64,000 bases of DNA from Dendrophyllia cribrosa. Taxonomy: Eukaryota; Cnidaria; Anthozoa; Scleractinia; Dendrophylliidae. Position 1 is the first letter of the stretch; each line of letters starts with the position of its first letter. The stretch spans positions 26,622,792 to 26,686,791 of the forward strand of contig JAJLRJ010000011.1 in assembly GCA_024195265.1 (NCBI GenBank), in the 5' to 3' direction. Shown here piece after piece: positions 31,756-42,339 of this stretch. Position numbers and translations under genes: made by a program. Below the pieces are notes generated by a model. That model was not told the DNA's origin. It worked only from the letters and a program-made list of their open reading frames with translations, and did not search any database.

Positions 31756-32529
31756 GTCGTGTTTGTTTTCTGGCAATCTGAATCTGATGTTCAAACGAAA
31801 CGATGAAATTTCATCATATTTTTCGGGACTAGATAGTCGTTGTTTGAAAACACCCTTAATTCCGGAGTAGGATTTTTGCAGCTTTTTTAAACTCGAAGAA
31901 CAATAAAAACAGTGCGAATTTGAATTATGTCCACCATAACATCATTTGAAATCCACTTGCTCATTTGCAAAGAATTACATTAGAAGCTGTATTTCTGGCA
32001 AATTAGTGGCTTTGAAGTTTCCACGTTAGCAAGGCAAAGGTCCTATATATAGCACAGTAATATGATGTCCGAAAATATTTACAGAATAGCTTGGTTGACC
32101 TTAAGAATGGTAGCCGCAGTCTGATTGGTGTGACAACATAGTCCGAGACATACAAACAAACATGCAACACACAATAATCTCTACACCGGCTTATGAGCTA
32201 CTTTTTCAATATAGCTAAAAACCGTGACACATGGTGAAATGTGGTCCTCGTAGTTATTTTTTTTTTCAGCAATTGGCAGCCATTTTTATCGAAGCAGATG
32301 TCCGAAGGTCCCGAGTTAAATCTGGCCACTAGCTGGAGTTGTTTCACGGTATAGACCGAGTTTAACTCCTTAATCATGCACGCTTGTAAAATAGCGCCTT
32401 CTGGTATTCCTTCTGCCAGTGGGGATTTGAAACCTTTCATGTTTAGCTTGAAATATTTGTTTCTGACATTTAATTGCTCGGCCCCACTAGCCTTTGTGAT
32501 ATAAACATCAAAACTTTTTGTCTGCAATC

Positions 32530-32605
32530 CGCCCTGACGTCAGTCATGTATCAGCACTCACTGACGTCAGTCATGTGTCAGTCGTCACTGACGTCAGTCA
32601 TGTGT
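32530..32605 (+). promoter_or_regulatory. Three tandem CRE-like sites
   Basis: TGACGTCAGTCATGT occurs three times at a spacing of about 27-31 bp; TGACGTCA is the palindromic CREB/ATF site. Copy 2 keeps only one, altered (TGACGTTA, near 40446). A regulatory role is inference; no gene lies adjacent. Confidence 0.45.
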
Positions 32606-32945
32606 CAATCCTGATAGGACAATTCAAGAAGCAATCACAACGCTGCCGTATCATTTTCGGGATAGAATCCACAGTTCAATACGTTATTTATGTTACAGTT
32701 CGCTTTCACCCTATTTACAGCCAGTTTGGGCCTGTTGACAGCTGGCTAAATTTAAGGTTCCTGATTTAGACCTATTCAGGTAAGAACTTTTTCAATACAA
32801 GCAGCGAACAACCTTAGAGCTGAGCTGAGCAGCGTTCTTTTCCGAGTCTATTGCGCCGAATATGTACACGATTTAAGCGCCTTTTGAAGTGCATCCAACC
32901 CTTTAAATGCATATTTTCAGAATCATCTCTTCGTACATTGAATAC

Positions 32946-33085
32946 TTGAATAGTGAAATATTTCTTGTTTTGAACGTCGCGTTAGTGAGTAATAGTGATT
33001 TGAATTTACATTTAACACTTTTTAAATTCAAATCTCTATTACTCACTAACGCGACGTCCAAAACAAGAAATATTTCACTATTCAA
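32946..33085. repeat. 140-bp palindrome, copy 1
   Basis: TTGAATAGTGAAATATTTCT and TTAGTGAGTAATAG return inverted after a short AT loop. Almost complete self-complementarity. Confidence 0.9.
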
Positions 33086-33181
33086 TTATTTAAGGCTAAG
33101 AGGCACCTTAACTCATCAAATGAAAATGGTTTGTTACTTGTTTTGATTTTTTTCTCATTATGCTTTGTTGACTAAAAGGCA

Positions 33182-33487
33182 TTATAAAATGCTCAAGGAA
33201 ATGTGCGCGCTATGATTGGTCAAACCGAGTTCATTATAACTCGATAAAGCACGCGCGTGACGTAAGATTCATTAAAACCGTTTTCATTTTATAAAAGAAA
33301 TAAAAAAACTTGTTCCTCGTGCATTGTTGAGTTATATAAGCACTTGGGGATTTTTAAGAACACTCGAGAAGTGCGAAAAGCACTCGCCTTCGGCTCGTGC
33401 TTTTCTGCACTTCTCTCGTGTTCTTAAAAATCCCCGCGTGCTTATATAACTCAATAATGCACTCGGCGCGTTTTTTATCTCTTTAGT
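33182..33487. mobile_element. Foldback element, insertion shown by the empty site in copy 2
   Basis: TGTTGAGTTATATAAGCAC, GGGGATTTTTAAGAACAC and GAGAAGTGC form arms around CACTCGCCTTCGGCTCG. In copy 2 the flanks AAAAGGCA and TTTCGCTCAG are adjacent (41193-41212). Confidence 0.85.
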
Positions 33488-33714
33488 ATTTCGCTCAGTG
33501 AGCATAACTCGATATGACCATATTTTCTCAAAATTCAGTGCGATTAGAATTCTTTTTTTTTTCTCAAGGAAACGGCGAAAATTGTTCAAACGTACGCTTC
33601 TTTCTCAAAAATAATGCCTGACTAAATTAATGTCTATAATTAAAACAAGAACTTATGGCTATGAAATCCAGGTACGATATCGATACTACGATACAAAGCT
33701 AAGCCAGAAAAGCC

Positions 33715-33757
33715 TGGCCCTGTAGAAGACTAGTTCTACTAGTCGAAATATTGGCCA
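33715..33757 (+). ncRNA. Hammerhead-like motif, Penelope tail in segmental copy 1
   Basis: TGGCC, then CTGTAGA (one change from CTGANGA), a perfect stem II GACTAG-TTCTA-CTAGTC, GAAA, TATT and GGCCA pairing back to TGGCC. Confidence 0.5.
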
Positions 33758-34289
33758 TTAAGCCTGCCATTATTTTCCGTTGTACTAGCCTTGCATTTTA
33801 AACGTTTATCTACACTTTGGGTTTCGTCTAGTACTCGCAACCCTTTATAAAGGAGATCCGGAAAAAAAGGTACCACTATTTAATTTATCTTAGTGTTGAG
33901 TGGTCCTCTGCATCTAAACGTTTTAGGAATATATAGGTGCATTCCTTTGGAATTATTCAGGGAAGGGATTGCATTCGGCGGATTTTGGTACGGGCCGCCA
34001 AAAAATAGATTTCGTACAAATAAAAGGGTAGTGTTTACTTATTTTTAAACGAAAATGCAATTAATTAATTAATCATTTAATTAATAAGCAGTAAATTAAC
34101 AAAAACGTCATGAGTGAGCGATTTTAATCACAGTAACACTTATAAGTGTTTAAGGCCCAACAAACAAAAGGTGCCGCGATAATTAAAAACGCGCAATTTA
34201 ATACCCCATATGACATCAACTATTACATCACTGCATTGTTTCCAATTTATAGCTAATGAGTTAATTGTCCGTGATGGCTTTAGCTGATT

Positions 34290-34470
34290 TTCCACTGCTA
34301 CGCTTTACGATTGGTTAAAAGATCTCTCGCGCTACTTTCTCGACCAATCAGAAGTAATACCGGTTACATTTGTTTCGAGTTCTGATATGATTGGTTCATT
34401 GGATTGTCCACGTCTGTTGTGATTGGCCAGAATAATTAAAGGCACTCAATTAAAAACCGACCATTAATTA
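34290..34470. mobile_element. CCAAT-rich MITE, copy 4
   Basis: CTACGCTTTACGATTGGTTA, CTCGACCAATCAGAAGTAAT, GATTGGTTCATTGGATTGTC and TTGTGATTGGCCAGAATAAT: five CCAAT boxes in about 150 bp. Absent from segmental copy 2. Confidence 0.65.
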
Positions 34471-34699
34471 TCATGCCCTATATTTGTATGAGTTGTGCAG
34501 AGTACGCTAGAGGATTTTTTTTGGCCTTTACTGTCTCCGACGTTTCGAGACACTTGTGAATATCTTCGCTTGGTAAGTTGCGAAAAATATTATTTAATTA
34601 TCTATTTATTTTATTTGTTTATCTGTTAATTTATATATTCTTCAAAGAGTAAAGGTTTAGGAAGACAATTTATAATTAAAACAAGAGGCTACACTTAGC

Positions 34700-35614
34700 C
34701 TATACTCATGCGCAAGAGACTCTAAGACGCGCGATTGAAGTTACCAATTTTTCTGTGCTCGCTTTTAATATTTAATTTATTGATTCCGATCAAATCCACA
34801 CTCGTCTATAACTTTCCAAGCTGTGAATTATTTCTGTTACATTTGAAAAGACTACTTAAAAAAAATAGGCAGTAGATGACATGCTGTAAAAAGAAATTTG
34901 ATAATCAATATAAAGATTTAGTTTTCCTGTGTTACTTAATCGCATGCAACCAGTGTAAAATGGGTTATTCCAGAAAAAATCCCCCCCCCCCCCCCCCCGA
35001 CGGATGCAATATTTTTTTACCCCTCCCCCGCCCGGATTTCCCGGCCAGGCCGACCAACCCTCGCACCTTGATTTTTAACCCAGATATCCCCTCCTGCCCG
35101 GATGGCCATTAACTTTTTGTAGGCCCTAAATAAACAGGAAATTGCATTCAGGAGATCCGGGATTTTTTTAAAGATTTCAAATCTTTGGTGAGAATTGCTA
35201 TGAATTGGTCAAACATTTTGTAAATAAACGTTGCGTGACGCATTCACTAAAATCTTTCCGTGATTTTAAGACCAAATCGAAATGAAATGTTTCCATAACT
35301 TAAAGCTGGTTCTTTAAAAAAATACTTTGATTTTGCCATCTGTAATAAGTTTTTTCCAAGCTTCACAGTTTCTTCAAAGTGTTGTCGCAAATACACAATT
35401 TTGCTTTGTGCAAATTTTATGTCAAATGTAATTTGATATCAAGCTGTTTTTATAATCACTGAATCTAAATAAACATCACAAAATAATTCAATTCAGCAAC
35501 CTATTTTTATTATACTTTCTAAAATCGCCGACTTTTCCTGTGTAATAGAATGCCAATCTTATCCGGAAAAATGATTCGTATAATAATGCTTTCGCTAATA
35601 AAAAAAAAACAGTT
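34700..35614. other. Intergenic, no gene
   Basis: A C run at 34981-34998 in a C-rich patch; otherwise AT-rich and featureless. Confidence 0.5.
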
Positions 35615-36264
35615 CACGCTGGGTTTTTTTTGGGCGATTTCCGGCCACGGTTAAACTACTTTTTACGTTTTGATGCTCTGACCATGGAACTTTGCCACAA
35701 TATAAATCTCCACATTTTCTAAAAAGTTACCGTTTTCGATTTTCAAATTTAAGTATTTTTGGCGGGAAAATGACGTCACAACTTTGGCGGCAAAATTTCT
35801 ATTTTGTATTATGGAATATACAATGGCGATATCTGAAAGAGTGTGCAACAAGGATTTCAAATCTGAAAACAAAATTGAAATATGTTGATCCAATAAAAAG
35901 TTATAGGGCGTTGAATATTCAATTTGTGCTATTTTTAGTAACAAAAATGGCGGGAAGTTCAAATTCAACGCCCCATAACTTCTAACTGGATCAACGTATT
36001 TTAGATCTTTTTTCAGATTTGAAATCCTTGTTGCACGCTCTTTCAGAAATCGCCATTGTATATCCCATAATACATAATTAAAATTTTGCCGCCAAAGTTG
36101 TGACGTCATTTTCCCGCCAAAAATACTAAAATTTGAAAATCGAAAACGGTAACTTTTTAGAAAATGGCGAGAGTTATATTGTGGCAAAGTTCCATGGTCA
36201 CAGCATCAAAACGTAAAAAGTAGTTTAACTGTGGCCGGAAATCGCCCAAAAAAAACCCAGCGTG
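35615..36264. mobile_element. 650-bp near-perfect palindrome (hairpin MITE)
   Basis: CACGCTGGGTTTTTTTTGGG to about 35930 is inverted from about 35945 to 36264. Both arms carry TTTTCCCGCC/GGCGGGAAAA and TGACGTCA. The two long open frames on opposite strands (35663-36187 reverse, 35692-35985 forward) are the same arm read twice and not a protein. Confidence 0.95.
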
Positions 36265-36562
36265 TTCTGAATGGTCAAAGATACAGAAATGAAATGCTGG
36301 CGGCGTTTGAATCATGAGTTCGGATAGCTCATGGTCTGCTAACAAACACTTCGATTCACAGCTCGATTTTTCACTAAAACCTTTTTCCAAACCACGAAAA
36401 TACCTAAAATAATATTTGAAAACAATACTTGGCCACATTTGGTGAAAGCTGTGCTTGGTAAAGCAGTAAAAATAACGAGAAAGCTCCGTTTACCTTTTCC
36501 ACGAATCCAAAGCGCGCACGTACAAACAGAACTGCCTTGACAATCGAGTCGTCTAATCCGAA

Positions 36563-37709
36563 GCGGTGTCTGACATTTGCAGACTGCAGACTGCAGACTG
36601 CAGACTGCAGACTGCAGACTGAGAACCATAATGCCGTTCGATTACAGGTAAGATTTGTTGTTGTTCTTAGGTTATTGTTGTTTGATATTTGGGATATTCC
36701 CGACTATGATAATTACGTGATATCACGGAGATGTTTTATGAAATCTTTGCATTATTCAAAAGGTTTCAAATATCCCTGATCTTGTTTGTTGTGGAAGTAG
36801 GTGGACTTGTGAACAGATCGGTGGTAGACTACCACAGACTGAACACTTAGATCGAGATTTCCACTTTGGATGGGGGAAATATGTTCGGCAAAACGTTTTT
36901 CGTGCGGAAATAAAAGGGAATGTGTCAAGTCTTGACCAGTCTTGTGTAAAGCCGCAGAAATTCCAGCATGCAGTTTTTAACGTTGTGTGTGTGACATTGA
37001 AGCACGTTAAAAGTACACGTCAGTGAGAAAGTAAAGGCCAGTTTACACAAGGGATTTTTTATGCGATTTTAGCTGCGATTTAGGCAAGCCCTGGTTTAAA
37101 CGACGCATTTTACATGGGCTAAAATCTAATACCTATTTGGGTCAACTCGAATTTAAAAAGTTCCCGGGAAAGGTTGACATTTGATTCACAAACATCGAAT
37201 TTATTTGTGTTGAATTTACAACTTCAGTTGAATATTCAATAGAAGTCACATTTATCAAATTCTGTCGAATTTAATTGTTGAAGCGCCGCATTTTACACAT
37301 GCAAATTAGGTTTGGCGCAAAGGAGAATGGGTTTTTAATACATGTACCAACACTCGCTTCAATTAATTCTCGCGCCGCTCAAAGATAAACACCGCCTGGA
37401 CACTTAAGATAAGTGTTCAATAACACACTGTATAACCAAAACTTTCTTTATTAAGGGACAACCAAGACACGTACTAGTTAGCTAACATTAACCTAGCTAA
37501 GAAGAACAACGAATCGTACCTGGAATCTGACGCCATTTAATACGGTGAACGGGTCGTAGTTCCACACGAAGAAGTCCACAAAGAATCTTGGGAATGTGGC
37601 TGACTTAATTTTACGCGGGAAAAATTGTTGATGACATATTTTAGTGTCAGTCAGTCTGCAGTCTGCAGTCTGCAGTCTGCAGTCTGCAGTCTGCAAATGT
37701 CAGACACCG
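36563..37709. mobile_element. Segment bounded by inverted heptamer arrays
   Basis: Left CGGTGTCTGACATTTGCAG then (ACTGCAG)n at 36579-36621; right (CAGTCTG)n at 37648-37695 then CTGCAAATGTCAGACACCG. Both sides continue inward with CAGGTA(A/C)GATT(T/C)GTTGTT, so the arms are about 130 bp. The middle has one uninterrupted frame (about 36801-37022) of unknown meaning. Confidence 0.8.
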
Positions 37710-37804
37710 AATCCGAAGCTATCAGAACTGTCTCATCGTACAGCAATCGGGTGAACTTGGCACAACTTCGCGCTTCGGAAAGTCGGACTTACTTACACAG
37801 CATA

Positions 37805-37920
37805 CGGTGGTCAATTTACCTTATCGACTCAGTCGATAAAACTAAATTCTCGTGTTTCATCCCCCCACCGACGCAGCACCACAGTTTCTCTAGAAACTAA
37901 CCCCATTCATTTGACAGCAT
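37805..37920 (+). repeat. Solo Penelope 3' fragment
   Basis: GGTGGTCAATTTACCTTATC to CTAACCCCATTCATTT matches, inverted, 38864-38970 and, in part, 40268-40316. It is the longest version of that 3' end. Confidence 0.75.
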
Positions 37921-38799
37921 AGTGGTTACTAGTAACCTAGTAACCACAAAAAGCAATAAAGTCAGTAAAAATCTACATTAATATGACACGCATTCCCTAG
38001 TCCATAATCCACAGAAGTCCAGTCCCAAAGTCCAGATGTTTTATTAAATCTGATGGGCTGAAGTAACGACGCTGTTTTGCCGTGTGTTTCTATTGTTCTT
38101 TCTTGAAAAAAGTATTGAAATTACTCACCACAGGCAGCGAGGACTGCTCCGATACAGACATTACAAAGAATCGGCAGTAAAACGGGAAATAAATTGCGAG
38201 TGCGAGAGATCGATGTTTGACATTTTTGCCTCGGAAGAACTCTGATTAAAAATAGCTCTTAGTTTTTTCAGAATCGCGACAAATTCGGCTTCAAGTTGTA
38301 TGCTGTGTATAAAAGAAACGTTCACCTCTGTGGGAGAAATACAGGACTGACTTATACACCAATAAGACCAAATGACGGAAAATGTTTGTCATGCGCATGC
38401 GTATCAAACATTTGTTTTATACTTCAATGTACCATAAGAAAAGAAGCAATTTAAATTTCAAAAATTTAAACAAGATAAGAAGACGTCCGACATGGAGAAT
38501 TCAGTCATCGTACCTGCAAACCACGTTACTATTGAATGTTTTATAAATGAAGGCTGTACCACAATGAAGCCAGTCATTGTTGTGAAGATAATATATACCT
38601 GACGTGAACATTACTGATGTGAGTTGGGTTGTAGGAGACGCTGTCGTGACACTTCAGTAACGATGTTTTGCCGGAAGTGAGAGTAGCCGGAAGTCACTAA
38701 ACCGGAAGTGTAAAAATCAAAGCTGTGAACCGGAAATGCACAATTTAAAATATGCGTGAATAAATTTGCATGCAAAATCGTGACACAAAAAATAAAAAT
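37921..38799. other. Intergenic, no gene
   Basis: No conserved frame. ACCGGAAGTG-type words repeat at 38670-38730 (CCGGAAGT four times), ETS-like cores of unknown meaning. Confidence 0.4.
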
Positions 38800-38977
38800 A
38801 ATAAAAAGAAAAACGAAGCCCATTTTATAACTCATGCCGCTACGCGCATGAGTAATAAAAAAGAAATGAATGGGGTTAGTTTCTAGAGAAACTGTGGTGC
38901 TGCGTCGGTGGGGGGATGAAACACGAGAATTTAGTTTTATCGACTGAGTCGATAAGGTAAATTGACCACCGTAAAAA

Positions 38978-39026
38978 GATTCAAATAGCTGACGTTTCGA
39001 GCGCTAGCCCTTCGTCGGAGCGAATC
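38978..39026 (-). ncRNA. Hammerhead-like motif in the inverted 3' copy
   Basis: Identical to 40211-40259 on the other strand. Confidence 0.5.
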
Positions 39027-39235
39027 AAGGAATTGTGGGTAGTGTGTGGTTTTATATAGTAAGCGGTGGAGCTACGCTATTGGTGGAAATTTGGTGACGT
39101 GAAAAACAAATGTAGATTAGTTGAATGAAAAGCGTTCGTTGATTCCGTGGGGTTTGAGAGTGCCGATTTGAAAGATGATTTTTTGTTCTAGGTTTTTACG
39201 GCTTTCTGTGTTACCCTGGTGTAGGGAAAACTGCA

Positions 39236-40120
39236 AACTACAAACCTACAGATTCCCACAGTTATCTGTTACATTCATCCTCACATCCATCGCACGTTAA
39301 AAACGCCATTCCGTATTCTCAATTTCTCAGACTTCGACGTCTATGTAGTGATGACTCTGATTTTTCCAACAAATCAGAAGAAATGTGCCAGTTTTTCAAG
39401 AAACGTGGGTACCCTGACTCTGTTGTTAATACGGGCCAACAACGTGCACAACAGATCGACAGACAGTCAGCACTACAAACGCCACAGAAGGAAGAGAACG
39501 AGAGAATTCCATTCACCCTCACTTTCCACCCACACAACAACACAGTCAAAAGCATCATTTTAAAAAATTTCAAATTACTCCAAAACGACCCCGAAACTGG
39601 CAGAATTTTTTCACAACCCCCACTAATTTCATTCAAACGTGACAAAAACATAGGCAACTTTCTAGTTACGAGCGCACTGAAATCTGACGATGTACCGGGA
39701 ACTTTCAAATGCACACGCACACGATGTAACACTTGTCCTTTCATTCACAACGCGGACAAAATAACAGGACCCAAACGATCTATTAAAATCACTGATCGTT
39801 TTACATGCACCTCCGTAAATGTTATCTACTGCATCACATGTACTTTTTGCAAAAAGATATACATTGGCGAAACAGGGAGGAGACTGGGCGACCGTTTTCG
39901 TGAACATCTCCGAGACGTTGAAAAAAATGACAAAGACGCATCCAAACCAGTCGCGCGCCATTTTAATCTTACTAACCATTCTAAACAACACATGACAATC
40001 TGCGGCGTTTCCCTACACCAGGGTAACACAGAAAGCCGTAAAAACCTAGAACAAAAAATCATCTTTCAAATCGGCACTCTCAAACCCCACGGAATCAACG
40101 AACGCTTTTCATTCAACTAA
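39236..40120 (+). CDS. Penelope-like protein, C-terminal part: reverse transcriptase end and GIY-YIG endonuclease
   Basis: Uninterrupted frame, with a possible internal ATG at 39383 but homology starting before it. It begins YKPTDSHSYLL, HSSSHPSHVKNAIPYSQFLR, LRRLCSDD, the conserved link after the reverse transcriptase thumb. Then GTFKCTRTRCNTCPF, the Cys cluster seen before Penelope endonucleases, and VIYCITC..KKIYIGETGRRL, GDRFREHLRD, the GIY-YIG core with catalytic Arg. It ends KNLEQKIIFQIGTLKPHGIN. The polymerase motifs themselves are missing, so the copy cannot move alone, but this part has no stop or shift and is probably young. Confidence 0.85.
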   Translation, partial: NYKPTDSHSYLLHSSSHPSHVKNAIPYSQFLRLRRLCSDDSDFSNKSEEMCQFFKKRGYPDSVVNTGQQRAQQIDRQSALQTPQKEENERIPFTLTFHPHNNTVKSIILKNFKLLQNDPETGRIFSQPPLISFKRDKNIGNFLVTSALKSDDVPGTFKCTRTRCNTCPFIHNADKITGPKRSIKITDRFTCTSVNVIYCITCTFCKKIYIGETGRRLGDRFREHLRDVEKNDKDASKPVARHFNLTNHSKQHMTICGVSLHQGNTESRKNLEQKIIFQIGTLKPHGINERFSFN

Positions 40121-40210
40121 TCTACATTTGTTTTTCACGTCACCAAATTTCCACCAATAGCGTAGCTCCACCGCTTACTATATAAAACCACACACTACCC
40201 ACAATTCCTT

Positions 40211-40259
40211 GATTCGCTCCGACGAAGGGCTAGCGCTCGAAACGTCAGCTATTTGAATC
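40211..40259 (+). ncRNA. Hammerhead-like motif at the Penelope 3' end
   Basis: GATTCGCT (40211-40218) pairs with AGC..GAATC (40247-40259) leaving a TATTT bulge in stem I. CCGACGA is one base from CTGANGA. GGGC-TAGC-GCTC forms stem II. GAAA is followed by CGTC, giving a GTC cleavage triplet. The stem I bulge is where natural hammerheads make loop contacts. Confidence 0.55.
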
Positions 40260-40439
40260 TTTTTACGGTGGTCAATTTACCTTATCGACTCAGTCGATAA
40301 AACTAAATTCTCGTGTAATAAAAAGAAAAACGAAGCCCATTTTATAACTCATGCCGCTACGCGCATGAGTAATAAGCGAAAATAGACTACGTTTTGAAGT
40401 CATGCTGGCTAAAGCCGGGATGTCGAAATTTGACCCCCA

Positions 40440-42330
40440 GCTCACTGACGTTAGTCATGTGTCAGTCCTGATAGGACAATTCAAGAAGCAATCACAACGC
40501 TGCCGTATCATTTTAGTGATAGAATCCAGTCCAATACCTTTATTTATTTTACAGCTCGCCTTCATTCTATTTACAGCCAGTTTGGGCCTGTTGACAGCTG
40601 GCTAAATTCTAGGTTCCTGAATCAGACCTATTCAGATAGGAATTGTTTTAATACGGGCAGACAACAACCTTTGTAAGGAACCAATAAGATACCAATAAGC
40701 TAAAGGTCCTTTACGAATTATCGTTTGTAATAACTGGCTGATTTATATAGGGAAACATGGAGAGATCTGTAGAGACCTTTTGTGCCACCAAACATGAAAG
40801 AGATAGATCATCAGTGAATAGTCGCGATTACTTTACTGGGCTAAACAGCGTTCTTTTCCGAGTCTACGGTGCCGAATATGTGCACAATTTAAGCACCTTT
40901 TAAAGTGCATCCAACCCTTTAAATGCATATTTTCAGAATCATTTCTTCGTACATTGAATAGTTGAATAGTGAAATATTTCTTGTTTTGAACGTCGCGTTA
41001 GTGAGTAATAGGGATTTGAATTTAAATTTAACATTTTTTAAATTCAAATCTCTATTACTCACTAACGCGACGTCCAAAACAAGAAATATTTCACTATTCA
41101 ACTATTTAAGGCTAAGAGGCACTTTAACTCATCAAATGAAAATGGTTTGTAACTTGTTTTAATTTTTTTCTTATTATGCTTTGTTGACTAAAAGGCAGTG
41201 TTTCGCTCAGTGAGCATAACTCGATATGACCATATTTTCTCAAAATTCAGTGCGATTAGAATTCTTTTTTTTTTTTCAAGGAAACAGCGAAAATTGTTCA
41301 AACGTACGCTTCTTTCTCAAAAATAATGCCTGACTAAATAAATGACTATAGTAAAACAAGAACTTATGGCTATGAAATCCAGGTACGATCTCGATACTAC
41401 GATACAAAGCTAAGCCAGAAAAGCCTAATTATGAATATATAGGTGCATTCCTTTGGAATTGTTCAGGAAAGGGATTGCAAATTCATCGGATTTTGGTATG
41501 GGCCGCCAAAAAATAGATTTCGTACAAATAAAATGATTAAGGCCTCTATTTCTCATCAAGCTACGATGACCCAAGAACAAAAGTCTTTACGATAAAGTAA
41601 AAAATGCTGCGATAATTGAAAATTGAAAACGCGCAATTAATACCCCATATTAGATCAACTATTACATCACTGCATTGTTTCCAATTTATAGCTAATGAGT
41701 TAATTGTCCGTGATTGCTTTTGCCGGTTTTCCACTTGTGAATATCTTCGTTTGGTAAGTTGCGAAAAATATTAGTCATCTATTTATTTTCATCGGGCAGA
41801 ATGGCCAGACATTTGCGCATATTAATGAGCCATCGCGGCGGACTATTCAAGCATGAATGTTCAATGAAAGCGCCGCAATTACAGAGAAAAGGGGCGAATT
41901 TGGTGAAGTACACTGACTAAAACAGTCATTTTGAAGTAATAAGATATGACTTTCTTAAGATGATAGGGCGGCTTTTTGTAGTTAAAGGGTTATTCTACCA
42001 TTTAAGCCAAAAACTAAGTGAATCGAACGAGGATAAGTTGTAGTCTTTTCACTTCGAAAATTGTGGTTATTACGGTTACTCTAGTATGGGAAACCACCCT
42101 TGTCAAGTTTGAACTTTGATTTTCTCGCAAAATAAGCAAGAATCTTCGAATGATAGAGCGGCTTTTGTCAGAGAAACGTCTTACCTATACGTCGATCGTT
42201 TTTTTTTTAAATTCCGAGCAAACGAAGTTGTAGTTTTTTGCGCTAGAATATTTGAGGTTCAAAATTCGCGCGTGTTAATTTATATATTTATATATTCTTT
42301 AATGAGTAAAGGTTTTAGAAAGAACAATTT
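40440..42330 (+). repeat. Segmental duplication, copy 2
   Basis: Matches 32523-34690. It keeps the palindrome (40961-41103) but lacks the three insertions of copy 1, so it is closer to the ancestral form. Confidence 0.85.
40961..41103. repeat. 140-bp palindrome, copy 2
   Basis: Same palindrome as 32946-33085; differences in the two copies are few and mostly in the loop. Confidence 0.9.
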
Positions 42331-42339
42331 ATAATAAAA

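Larger units (their letters stand above)
32523..34690 (+). repeat. Segmental duplication, copy 1
   Basis: Matches 40440-42330 in blocks with the same order. Copy 1 has extra pieces at 33182-33487 (foldback), about 33710-33930 (Penelope tail) and 34290-34550 (CCAAT MITE), all missing from copy 2. Confidence 0.85.
38859..40316 (+). mobile_element. Penelope-like retroelement, 5'-truncated, with inverted 3' copy at its left end
   Basis: Layout: inverted copy of the element's own 3' region (38859-39228), reverse transcriptase tail and GIY-YIG frame (39236-40120), 3' region (40121-40316). A 59-bp direct repeat, starting AATAAAAAGAAAAACGAAGC, flanks it (38800-38858 and 40317-40375), a target duplication. 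Such head-to-head partial copies are known in Penelope-like elements. Confidence 0.88.

Noticed and set aside
35663..36187. 174-residue reverse frame, the longest on that strand
   Set aside because: It spans both arms of a palindrome, so the protein repeats itself in part; no start context or homology.
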